DNA of 64,000 nt, taken from Bromus sterilis (Eukaryota; Streptophyta; Magnoliopsida; Poales; Poaceae). A program made the position numbers and the translations under genes. This document shows, in pieces, positions 54,058-64,000 of this stretch; the first letter of the stretch is position 1; each line of letters opens with the position of its first letter. The stretch is from positions 5,022,001-5,086,000 of the forward strand of contig OX465598.1 of the NCBI GenBank assembly GCA_950022295.1, read 5' to 3'. The notes beneath the pieces were generated by a model. That model saw only the letters and a program-made list of their open reading frames with translations. It searched no databases and had not been told where the DNA came from.

Positions 54058-54148
54058 TTTTTACTTATTATTGCTCCGCTTTGTGGTACATTAACGATGC
54101 CATTCCATCGTTGACCAGAGACAAAGCTTGTTCGTGGAGTGAGAAGCC

Positions 54149-57100
54149 ATGGCCCAAGCTCTCGTCCACATGTCATGCGGCAGGCTCAGATCCGCCATCA
54201 CCACAGGAGGTGATGCAACCGGCGGCCTGCAGAAAATTCTGGCGGCGCTGGTGGCTATACAGCCCCTACTGGAGGATGCTGAGAGGAAGTCGGTGCGGAT
54301 TGCGGTGGTCGAGCACCCGGGTGAGCCGGGGAAGCAGCAGGAGACATACATGTCGTTTGACCGGATCGGAAAGGGGCTTGTGTGGGCATGGCTGAAGCGG
54401 GTTACAAACGTCGCATACGACATCATCGACATGGTGAATGAGTTGGAGGACACGAGGCCACGGGATTCAGGGAAGGTATATGTCAGTTTCAGTTTTACTC
54501 CTTCATTAATTGTATTACTTGCCGGCCAACACGTACGATATATATGCAGCCAGAATTTCGCAAGCCAGTGATTTGATTCCTTGCACTGCAGGTGAAAAGG
54601 ATGCTCCCCTGCCATCGGAATGCAACCAAGAAACAGGCGATGGAGAAGATGACCGAGGAGCTGAAGGAAATTAAGCGCATTTCGGAAGATCTTGGTTTGG
54701 ACACCCCGGTGAGCTCCAGCTTTGAGTTTGTTGAGCATCCCGGTGTTGAAGAACTACCTATGGAGATAGTACAAGGGCTTGCACCAGAACAGAATAGAAT
54801 AATGGCTGCGTGCGACAACACCAGTGAAGGCCCCGTCATTCTTCACATCTATGGACGGGAATGGCTTGGTATGACAGCCTTGGCAGCAATTATTTTCCAC
54901 GACAACCGATTCAGGGGCCATTCTCGGGCATGGGTCCATGCCCCTCCTACCTGGCAGGAAGATTACTTGCATAAAATAGGCGAGTCCATACTTTCTCAGT
55001 TGTCAGGAGAAGAAGAAGATATGGGCCATCATGGTTCTTCAGATGGCGGCATGGACTACATCACGGATCGCCTTGTCCAGCTGTTTGATGATAACAAGGT
55101 GCTCGTTGTTCTGGATAGCCTGTATCTCAAGGAGGAAGATACCCACCAGTTCAATTGTATGTTTGGAGTTGGCAACAAGCGATGTAAGGTGGTCGTGATC
55201 GTAACCAGCTACAGTCACACTCTATCATACAGGGACCGTACGATACATGTAGCCGACCGAATTGAGTACCCAAATCGGTGTGCTGATGCAATGTGCTGGG
55301 CAATGATCATGCAACGAAGTGGCGTTGAAGATAGATCCGAGCAAGATAAACAAGTGCTGCAGAAGATACACCAGCTGATTCAAGAATTGTTTGATCGTGG
55401 CATATGGTTAGCAGCAGCAGCAACTCTTGGGGGGATGCTACGGTACAAAGATGCTGCAGGGTGGGAAGAGGTGCGCGATGATATCAATGCAACATACCAC
55501 AGCGGGGCCAGTTTCCGCCCTGAAGAATTGACCGATACGGCTGGTTTCCTCAGGGTAACATACCGTAGTATGTCGCCCACCTTAAGGTTATGCTTTGCCT
55601 ACTGTGGCATCTTCCCAAGCGGTCACATTATAGCCAAAGCCGACCTGATTCATCAATGGATTTCTCTTGGCTTTCTCGAGCCATCTGTCGGACTCTCAGC
55701 CACACAGCTCGGCGAGCGGCAAATTAGGATGCTTCTCGGAATGTCGCTCCTTCAAACTGCATACCGGGCTCCGGTGAGTCACAGCACAGAGCATATATAC
55801 TACTCCAACCAAGATTTTTTAATTCTTTTTTCTTCACGATGCAAAGCACTAAGCATGTCAGCACTCAGCACTTCTCTCCTTTATTCCATTAATTATTACA
55901 TCATCAGTCAACTTATTAGTACAACTACATGCATGTTTTTCCTTTTCTGGGATTACAGTGCAAGTGCATGTTCTTGCGGTTAACTAGCAGTGTACTCCCT
56001 CACGTGCTAAATATGTCTTTATAGAGATTTCAATATAAACTACATACGGAGAAAAATAAATATATCTACACTTTCAACTATTTCTATATCAACGAAAAAA
56101 ATAGCGCGCTATAACGACGCTATAAGGACGTTATAGCATATTAGGAAAGAAAACACTATATTTTAGTAAATTTAGCCGCTACGACGCTATTTACGCTATT
56201 AACGCGCTACACGGCGCTAGGACGTTGTAACCTGTAGCGTTATAGCATACACATGATGAATTTTGTAGAAAAATAGGGAAGCAAGTCCTCAACCCAGCAG
56301 GCCGGAAACTACCCTCGCCACACCCCCTCTCACTCTCCTTTTTACATGACAATAACCATAACCCTATGTTTAGGAAGAAACATGCACTTATTCGGGTTGA
56401 TGACTGATTGGAATAATGACATCTGGTCAATGTTGTACTTGATTACCATGCACAATAATGGATAACAATGGTTTCCTTGGACTGCCTTTTGTTCCCTGTA
56501 GCTGCTGCTTTCTTTGATGTTGATGTTGGGATGTGGCAATGTGCTTGACCAGTTTAAAATGTGTTCATTCACTCAAATATAGAGTATTTTTTTAGAATAT
56601 AAATCTAGAGTGGAAGCAAGAAAATTCTAGCTGTAGGTTGTGGTTGATGCTTAAAATATAGAGTACTTTTCTGAATATGGATTTTACTTGCTTATGACTA
56701 AGAACATAGCTGACAACAGAGACAAGCTGCCTTGGATTTGTCCCTTGTGCATATATTGCTATTGGGAAAATTTTAGTTGCAGAAATACTTTATTTTAGTT
56801 TTTTGTTACTATTAGTTAGGAAAATTTTGCAGGCTATTTTTGAATACACGTAGATTCAATCCTACACCTATGAGCACCACCGAGATATTGAGCTGGTAGA
56901 TTATGGGATTGACGGAGTCGCTACAAGCACCTATCACTGAATAATAGCGATGGAGAGCCTTAAATAAATCTTGCAAATTTTCCAGCATCTATTTCAAGTC
57001 ACTCCCCCCTATGAGCACCTCAGAAGAGATTGTGATAGCAGATCTGGAGATTGACTAAATCACCACACACACCCAACATTAAAATAATAGCATCGGATTG

Positions 57101-60100
57101 CCTGAAATAAATCAAGAAAATATGCAAGCATGTGTTTCAAGTCTAGGAAATGAACGTGTGTGGGCTTGTTCCGCCACAAGGACCTACCACGGAAGCTAGT
57201 TTTTGTTCACGATATTATTTATCATCAATTCCTACAATAGCTTCCACTAGGATAATTTTTGCTACACACATACATTAATTACATATGAAATTATAATGGT
57301 GCAAGGCTAAACAATAACTGCTAATTTGTTAGTCGATCTAGCTAATCATCTGAACTAGAAGAAATTTTGCTAATGATCCAGATACATATTACTAAGTAAA
57401 CATAATAGCTGACTGCTAATTAAATAATAATATTAGTTGTTACTCTAACTAATTGTTTAAACCAAGGACATTATCACTGCAATGATTCTCACAGGAAGAA
57501 ATGTTTCCATGATCCAGTTGGGAGTACGATACAATAGTTCAGCAACTAAAGAGTGCAAACTGAAACTTCTTAAATTTTCTTATGTGGTCTCGCATCTCGT
57601 TATTTTGTGCTTACATCTCATCATTTTCAACATGAATATCACCTCGTTGATATCTTAGTAATCCATAGTAGTACTGAAGCAACTCGCTTCAGTAGTTCAT
57701 TACGAGATCGACACATATCATGTGTGCAACAGACTTCTTTCTGCACGTGTGTAAATATAATGATGTGAACAACGAGATTTATATGCATGTTAAACTGATA
57801 ACAGAGAGAGAGAGATTTTCTGCAATAACTTGGTACCACGGGCAACACAGATAAAAAAACTCTCTATTTGGCTTCTTTATTGTGTTGAGAATCTCTTAGA
57901 AGGAGGACAATGGTAGGCGTAAAGGAGGACATGTAGGCTCACCGGATTCAAGGGGGCTTCATCGCCCGTGGTGTACGACTTGCCGCTGGATCCGATGGAC
58001 ACGCTGCTGCAACACAATGATTCTCCAGACAAGCGCTGCATATGCCATTATGCCAAGCTCATAGCTGAACCAACGGGCGAGAGGCAGAGATCTTGGACAC
58101 AACGACAGAGGCCCAGTATTCCTTCACCCTCGATGAACTGGGCTCGCAGTCGTGTTGATTCTCGAAGCTCTGATGCGTCCATTCCCAGCTACGTAGCTAG
58201 GGCCTAGGAGAGAAAAATAGTAAGAAGAAAAGAGGGATATGTAGTGGAAGCAAATTTCTGTAGCTCGGGCTACATGTAGCCCGTTATTTCAAAAATAAAA
58301 AAAAATTGTTTCAAAAAAATTCCTTGAAAACTTATATGAATTCCGCACGAACGTGTAAAATTTCGTTTGAAAATATTGTAATATGTAGTCTGCACAAAAA
58401 TAACAAAATTTCGGCCCAAAAACAAGAAAAAAGGCTCATTTAAAATCAAATATTTTTCAATTTTTTCCCACGGCGCATTAATGTATAATGGTATGAAAAT
58501 TTGCACAAATGTCCTATACATGTTTATGTATATTCATAAAAAATTCAATTATTTTTGAACTGTCTAAGATTTTTTTATGGTTTTCCAAAAAAATGAGCTA
58601 CATGTAGCTAGGGCTACATTAGCATTTTCTGGATATGTAGCTAGCTAATGAAGGGAGATTGAGGAGTGAAATAAAAAAACAAAAAGACAATCTAGGGATT
58701 AGTAGATGGACAGAGGAAGAAGAAAAGCTAAAAGAAGAACTAGCTAGGGAGAAGTAAAAGGAGAAAGGATGAAGAGAAAGGGGAGAAATAAGCGCAATGA
58801 GAGGAAGAGGCTGCAAACCCAACTATTGGCGCATCATATCGATGGTGTGTAGTACAACACAAAAACACATGCACGAGCACACAAACGATTGCACCAGTAC
58901 TTCCACAAAGAAATTCAGCTTGATGTTACATAACACATGACGCCACAGGAACAACATATTTTAAAACATATGCTGGAACTACTTAGCCGCAAGTTTATAA
59001 AATGATTAAATCAGAAGGTCCCTAATGCAACTTCTAATGTTTCTGCAGACTAGGGGAAGAGATAAGAGTTCTATGTTGTTCACTATGCCTGACGAAGTGC
59101 ATGAGTTCGCTCGATCACTTATTGTTCAAGAGCTGATTGAGACAGGCAAGACACCTAATCAAAATGAAGAAGAAAGTAGTATGGGATCATGTCAGAATGG
59201 GAAAGGCCACTATGCTTTGATAAGTGAATTGGATGTCAAGCAATTGCATGACAAGATAAGGATGCTACTTTATGTGGGCTGTCGCAAATATGATGAACTC
59301 AGCGATTCATTTCCATTTCCCAAGTCCATGTGCGTCATGGTGTTGAAAGATTGCAACATGAAGAAGCTACCAGAATCTATATGTCAGTTGAGGCACTTGG
59401 GTTATCTTGATCTATCAGGCTGCTCTAGACTAGTAACTCTACCAGACTCATTTGGGAAGGTATTAAGTTTGAAGCATATTGCTTTATCAGGCTGCTCTGG
59501 ATTAGGAAAACTACCAGAAACATTTGTGAAGCTAATAAATTTGGTGCATGTTAACTTATCAGGGTGCTCTAGCCTTGAAATACTGCCAAAATCATTTGGG
59601 AAGCTAATAAATTTGGTCCATATTAAGTTACCAGGGTGCTCTAGACTTGCAATACTGCCGAAATCATTTGGGAAGCTAATAAATTTGGTCCATATTAACT
59701 TATCAGGGTGCTCTGGACTGCTGAACCTACCAGAAACTTGTGCAAAGTTAATAAATCTGGAGCATATTGACTTGTCAGGCTGCTCTGGACTATTAAATCT
59801 GCCCCAGTCATTTGGGAATCTAACAAAATTATTGAGTGTTGATTTGTCAGGGTGCCATGGACTAACTGAACTACCGGAATCATTTGGCAAGCTTACAAAT
59901 TTGAAAGACCTGAATTTGTCATTCTTGCCTTGTTTGAAAGGGATCGAGAGAGCTCTTGGTGGCCTTACTAGTCTAGAGCGGTTGAATCTGTCACACCCTT
60001 GCTGTTCTCCTGCTCAACCACAGATACAAATGTATGTCAATGGACTAAAAGTTGTTCTGAAGAAGCTCATCGGACTCCAGTATTTAAATCTATCAATGTT

Positions 60101-61945
60101 CCTGAACCCTATATTTTATTCCCATCAAGAAAAGGAAATTTGTGATTTCATTGAATGTATCGGCCGAATTTTCAGCCTAAAGCATTTGGACTTGTCTCAC
60201 AATATGTATCTTCGTGATCTACATGAAAGTCTATGTCTGCTCGATAGTCTTCATACACTGGACCTCTCAGGATGCATTAGACTGATGAGCATACCCAATG
60301 GAATAGGCGGGATGAAGTCTCTGAAATCGTTAATCGCCAGAAATTGCAACTGTCTGAAAAGTCACCAGCTTGAGGTTAAGGTGGTTAATAGCAGCAGCAA
60401 CCTTGTCCTGCTCGAGGATGCAGATTTTCAAGATCTCAAAATAAGCTGTCTTGAAGTGGTGAAGTCTACAGAGGAGGCACAAAGAATATATCTGAAGGAG
60501 AAACAGAAGCTTCAGAAGTTGACACTTTGTTGGACTCGGCGCTCTGCCCCACCACGTAATCTGGAGGACAATGCTTTGCTAGAGAAACTAGTGCCACCAC
60601 AGAGTCTGCAGTACCTTGAGCTAAATGGTTATAGAGGCGAACTCTATCACATGGCCGGGTGGACAGCATCATCATGTTCTCATCTCCTTAATCTTACTGA
60701 GGTTACCATGGTGGATGTTGAGACGTGCAGCACACTGCCACCGCTCGGTGTTTTGCCAAGCCTTCAGCGGCTGGTGCTCAGAAGGATGTCTAGTCTCACG
60801 AGAATCGACGCCCATGATCTCAATATCACCAGCAGATCACAGTGGCTCTCCAGTTTCACCCTTGATGATTTGCCTAGTCTGCAAGAGTTCAACACCAGAT
60901 ACTTTGGTGCTGCTGGTGAGGTGCTTATGTTCCCGGCGGTTGATCAACTGCGGATTCAGGAATGCCGTTGGTTAAGGTTTGTACCCGTCCCGCCTAGTGT
61001 TCGGAGGTTTGAGATATCACGAAACAGAAGTGTGATGATTTGTCGGCAGACGGCAATAGGAAACATGTCCTCGGTAACTCAACTTGTGGTTGAAAGTACC
61101 TTGGCTATCGTAGATGATTGGCATTTGCTTCATTGCCTCCCTGGCCTCCGCAGCTTGACTATCAAGGACTGCAAAAATGTGACCTGCTCTCCGGAGGCGT
61201 CTTGGGCCCTATCCTCCCTGCAGAAGCTATGTTTCGACCATTGCGACTTGATTTCACTCCCGGAACATTTTGCTTTTCTGGCTTCCCTCCAGGAATTGCA
61301 GATCGTGTCCTGTTACAACTTCAATTCTTTACCAAAGTGGTTAGGAGATCTCACCTCTCTTCAGAAACTTGAAATTGGCGATTGCGCTGGCCTTTGTTTT
61401 CTGCCACAAAGTATAGCGAGACTCACCAACCTCAAGGATCTGCATATTTGGGAATGTACAAGACTCAAGAATTGGTTGGGATCACAGGATAACATGAAAA
61501 TATTCAGTCACATTCGTCCAAAATTTGAGTACGTACCATGCATACTGCTAACTTTCAATTTTCCTTCTCTCTCTTTTATTTTTAATCTTTTTGAGCACAA
61601 ATGTTCCTTTGTCTTCTTCCTCGCTGGTATATTTTTCTTATTTTACATATTTATTTTTGTCCGTTCATGTTTCTCCGAGAGACTATATCCGAATAAGAAG
61701 AATACCCAACGTGTCTACTCAAGTTTTAGTTTCAAAACAAAATAAAAACTCAAGCGTTGATCTTATTCACTTTGCAGAAAACCAGCTGATAGTGCTAGCA
61801 AGCCAGAAGAGCATCCTAATAAAAGTGGCCAAAGCCATAGTCAACGACCCTCCAGCACCGGCGACAACAACCACTCCAATAATCCCAATGAAAACCGTGA
61901 CACCGGCGGCAATACAGGCGGAGGGCCGTGCAAACTTTGTTCAGG
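54149..61945 (+). CDS. NLR gene B: CC, degenerate NB-ARC, LRR
   Basis: An immune-receptor type gene in at least four exons. Exon 1 (54149-54475, 109 codons, GCCATGG start) is a coiled coil with LLEDAERKSVRI and NVAYDIIDMVNELED. Exon 2 (54592-55773, 394 codons) is the NB-ARC. Its P-loop reads IYGREWLGMTALA, where Met (about residue 203) replaces the Walker lysine. Kinase-2 is KVLVVLDSLY with a single Asp, RNBS-D-like LRLCFAYCGIFPSG and DLIHQWISLGFL are good. Exon 3 (59049-61528) starts with MPDEVHEFA in place of MHDLVHDLA and carries the LRRs, including seven 24-residue repeats. Exon 4 (61778-about 61945) joins in phase to a polar Ser/Asn/Pro-rich tail. Exons 1 to 3 join in phase 0 at GT/AG sites. 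More exons may follow. The gene is uninterrupted by stops. Altered nucleotide-binding motifs suggest a sensor, decoy or otherwise atypical NLR, if it is expressed. Confidence 0.9.
56100..56250. repeat. CGCTATAACG-word block
   Basis: Words such as CGCGCTATAACGACGCTATA, ACGTTATAGC, CTACGACGCTATTTACGC and GTAGCGTTATAGC recur in both orientations within 150 bp. It can fold on itself. The origin is unknown. Confidence 0.75.
56866..57152. repeat. Two-copy tandem repeat, about 143-bp unit
   Basis: Both units start CCTATGAGCACC and end CATRTRTTTCAAGTC-like. Between these lie AGATTGACGGAGTCGC-like and GCCTTAAATAAATC/GCCTGAAATAAATC words. The copies are clearly diverged. Confidence 0.7.
58259..58618. 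mobile_element. MITE with TGTAGCYCGGGCTACATGTAGC ends
   Basis: The left end TGTAGCTCGGGCTACATG and the right end in reverse TGTAGCCCTAGCTACATG are inverted. The interior is AT-rich (about 360 bp in all). It sits in intron 2 of NLR B about 430 bp before the LRR exon. Confidence 0.75.
59397..59972 (+). repeat. 72-bp LRR-coding tandem array
   Basis: Eight consecutive 24-residue units, seven of them canonical: LVHINLSGCSGLLNLPE-type, with SFGKLIN linkers. At DNA level AAATCATTTGGGAAGCTAAT recurs almost unchanged in neighbouring units. Later LRRs in the exon are irregular, so this array is a recent expansion. Confidence 0.9.
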
Positions 61946-62019
61946 TACTTTGTTGGTTTATTTTCTTTCCTACACTACTTTCTTTCCATATATTTGACAA
62001 AGGACGTTTTATTACTTAA

Positions 62020-62793
62020 AAGTTTTACCTCTTCGATTAATAATAAGTGTACTCCATTTAGTACAAAGTTGGTACTAATTTAGTACAAAATGAGCGACAT
62101 TTATTAATGGATCGGAGGAAATAAGTATTACACCCGATCTTTACATAGATAGGATGCACACAACCACCTTCTTTCCATATAAGAGCATATGCAGTAGCTT
62201 TGTTTTGTGTAGCAGACAGGGGCGGAGCCAGGATTTTGATATAGGGGCGGCGAATAAAAAAATTCGGAACCCATGAGACACACCGTATAAAAAATATCCA
62301 TTGTATCAAATATAATACTTCTACAATATTTATTTGTAATATATCACCCTGAAGATAGATTTGTAAAAGGATAAAGAGGTTCCTAATGAATATAACAATT
62401 ATATTCAACAAGATCTATCATGCAACTAAAAAAGTTAATTAGGAGATATAAGCATAGCAATGAGAAGCAAAGTTTAATTGATATTTTTAAAGACACGCAC
62501 GTAACTAGTAAATTAATCTATTATCTTACAATCTGAATCAGTTGGTAATCAAAAAAAATTGAGCTTTAGATCATACTTGTCATACTAGTGATCTGACATT
62601 CTACGTCAGAGACGGACCACTAGCGAGTTAACTACTTAAGAATTTTCCTCGAGTAATTAATAAATACAAGATCTTCTGTTTGCAGTGTGCTTCGGAGTGC
62701 AATTCCTTTATAACTAGTTTACTTAGCTTTCGATGGTTCCCCCTCCTGTTGTTGTTTCGAGTTATTAGAGCACTGCTTGCATTCCTTAGCGCT
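62020..62793. other. Sequence downstream of NLR B
   Basis: Includes a degraded Stowaway-like piece (about 62047-62122, ATGGATCGGAGGAAATA) and a CAGGGGCGGAGCCAGG tip at about 62216, like one end of a hAT-type element. Further exons of NLR B could start here, but none was recognised. Confidence 0.45.
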
Positions 62794-62927
62794 CCGAGTG
62801 ACAGCTTACTCGGTCATTTTGGTATGATAGTCTTTTCCGAGTGGTAACTTACTCGGGAATCTTCCGAGTGATGTCTTACTCGGTCTGAGATGTCGGCAGA
62901 GAGGCTTCCGAGTAAGCCATTACTCGA
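62794..62927. promoter_or_regulatory. Four spaced CCGAGT-N8-ACTCGG inverted repeats
   Basis: Inverted half-sites with an exact 8-bp spacer occur at 62794-62813, 62837-62856, 62864-62883 and 62908-62927; the last ends ACTCGA. A further single CCGAGT lies at 62946. They precede a TATA box and a gypsy-type gag by about 0.3-0.6 kb, so they may be in the LTR or promoter of that element. Confidence 0.7.
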
Positions 62928-63199
62928 CGCATACCTACGTGCTTTCCGAGTGAGAGGAACGGTCTCGGGCTTCGAGTTAAATCTGTTTGAGTCTTAAATG
63001 AAGTGGATCTTGTCTTTTCAGAGAATCTCTTCGTCAAGGTAAGTGGACGCATTGTCAGGTCTGTCTCCTTGATTCTCGCGGCGGTCTTTTAGGATAATCA
63101 TTAACTGCTCCATAAAAAGTGGGGCGGATTACGAGGAAACAAACCGGCGCCCCTGTGATGGGTTGCGGATCTGACGCATGGCGGTTGGACTCTTTGAAG

Positions 63200-63207
63200 T
63201 ATAAAAG
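63200..63207 (+). promoter_or_regulatory. TATA box of the gypsy-type element
   Basis: TATAAAAG sits about 190 bp before the gag start codon in a context typical of grass retroelement promoters (GTATAAAAGCTTCCCCCC). Transcription would start about 30 bp downstream. Confidence 0.65.
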
Positions 63208-63395
63208 CTTCCCCCCCCACCGTGGCCAAAAGCAGATCTAGATTCATTTGCCTCTTGACGGTTCCTTCTCTTCCTCTTTCTCTCTTTCTCCCCTTTGCGT
63301 TCACTCCGCCGCCGGAGCGCCCTTCTTCCTCCTCGCGGGTTGCTCGTGCCTCGCCTGTGACTTCACCCTTCTCGCTGCGCCGCCCTGCCGGGACC

Positions 63396-64000
63396 ATGTC
63401 TGCCGGGGAGTGGCTTCCATCGATCGTGACGACGGAGATGCTGCAAGGATACCAAGATTCCGGTATGGTTCCTCGCCACGGCTGCCGCCTTCTTGCTCCT
63501 GGGGAAGACGAACCTCTTCCCTGGGAGGGTGAGCGAGTTCTACTTCTTTCCCATGTAGATCGTGGGTTCTCTCTTCCTCCACATCCGTTCTTCCTGGATT
63601 TCTTGGCTTTCACTGTTTCCCAACTTCATCACCTTGTCCCCAATGCCATCACTCTACTTTCTAACTTTTTTTACCTTGTGTGAGGGTTACTTGGGATACA
63701 GCCTCATTGGCATCTCTTCCGCACCATTTACACCATTAAGCCTCAAAACGCGAAGAAGTCCGGGGAAGGTGGTGTTGTGGAGTTTAACCATTTGTGCGGG
63801 GGTTTGTTCTTAGCTAGGAAACAGGGGACCCAATATTTTGCTTCAAGTTTGCCAGATTCCGTAAAGAACTGCCAAAATAGTTGGTTTTATTGCAAGGTGG
63901 TGGAGGAGCCAGGAGTTCGTACGTTGCCCCCTTACTCGGATGTGAGGCTGACCAATTCTCAGGGTTGGAACCCCCGTCTCACTAACGCCGAGAAGGAGCA
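63396..64000 (+). pseudogene. Gypsy-type gag/Transposase_28-like protein, partial
   Basis: ATG at 63396 opens MSAGEWLPSIVTTEMLQGYQ, then ERVLLLSHVDRGFSLPPHPF and LDFLAFTVSQLHHL, the conserved start of the so-called gypsy-type transposase (PF04195) of grass retroelements. An extra T in the T run near 63667-63673 shifts the frame. A second shift near 63695-63700 restores it, giving QPHWHLFRTIYTIK, FNHLCGGLFLARKQGTQYFA and NSWFYCKVVEEPG. The frame is open to the window edge. The two indels make this copy defective unless they are sequencing errors. Confidence 0.8.

Larger units (their letters stand above)
55774..59048 (+). other. Intron 2 of NLR B
   Basis: It separates the NB-ARC and LRR exons (CCG|GTGAGT to TTCTGCAG|ACT). 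The 3.3 kb include a degraded Stowaway-like start (55993-56070), a CGCTATA-rich block, a two-copy tandem repeat, a MITE at 58259-58618 and an isolated open frame at 57968-58207 without a known domain. No intact transposon was found. Confidence 0.8.

Noticed and set aside
57968..58207. Possible additional exon in NLR B intron 2
   Set aside because: Inserting it would need unsupported splice sites, and the translation has no NLR similarity; exons 2 and 3 already join in phase.
59402..59890. 162-codon minus-strand frame
   Set aside because: It is the antisense shadow of the regular 72-bp LRR array, whose period keeps other frames open.
62794..62927. CRISPR-like array
   Set aside because: The repeated unit is a short inverted half-site pair with no constant 23-47-bp repeat and no cas context; the DNA is eukaryotic.

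Overview
The window looks like nuclear DNA from a large-genome grass, most likely Triticeae (wheat, Aegilops, barley group). This rests on many Stowaway MITEs with CTCCCTCCG-type ends, Tourist/Harbinger MITEs with TTA/TAA target duplications, LINE fragments, MULEs with long inverted repeats, a Helitron, a complete CACTA element, a gypsy-type gag, and a few ordinary plant genes. Coordinates of splice sites, ends and target duplications were read by eye. No alignment or database search was run, so family names rest on recognised motifs.

Layout. 1-2.7 kb: LINE and MITE debris. 2.7-6 kb: NLR gene A on the minus strand, with a coiled coil and two successive NB-ARC blocks; no LRR part is seen before the window edge. 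6-22.5 kb: nested transposons and tandem repeats. 22.5-23.3 kb: an intact single-exon DMP (DUF679) membrane-protein gene, minus strand. 23.3-38.5 kb: more TEs, including a tandem duplication at 28.8-31.7 kb whose second copy preserves the empty sites of a Helitron and a MITE found in the first copy. 38.5-49.4 kb: a 10.76-kb CACTA element with a 3-bp target duplication, inserted in a small hAT-type MITE that still has its own 8-bp duplication. It carries a TNP2-type transposase with one stop codon, a TNPA/Ulp1-like gene with one stop codon, and a short intact ORF pairing an RNase H1 N-terminal domain with a C-terminal membrane segment. 50.8-52.6 kb: a two-exon gene-like ORF enclosed by Stowaway-like inverted ends. 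54.1-61.9 kb: NLR gene B, plus strand, with coiled coil, degenerate NB-ARC, and an LRR region containing a near-identical 72-bp repeat array. 62.8-64 kb: promoter and partial gag of a gypsy-type retroelement.

How the genes relate. The only confident host genes are NLR A, the DMP gene and NLR B. The two NLRs are transcribed away from each other, as in known divergent NLR pairs, but about 48 kb of transposons separate them. In NLR B and in the first NB-ARC block of NLR A the Walker A lysine is replaced; only the second block of NLR A keeps a canonical-looking P-loop. Everything else is explained mostly by repeated transposon insertion, which can be ordered in time from the nesting. No tRNA, rRNA, CRISPR array or operon-like arrangement was seen.
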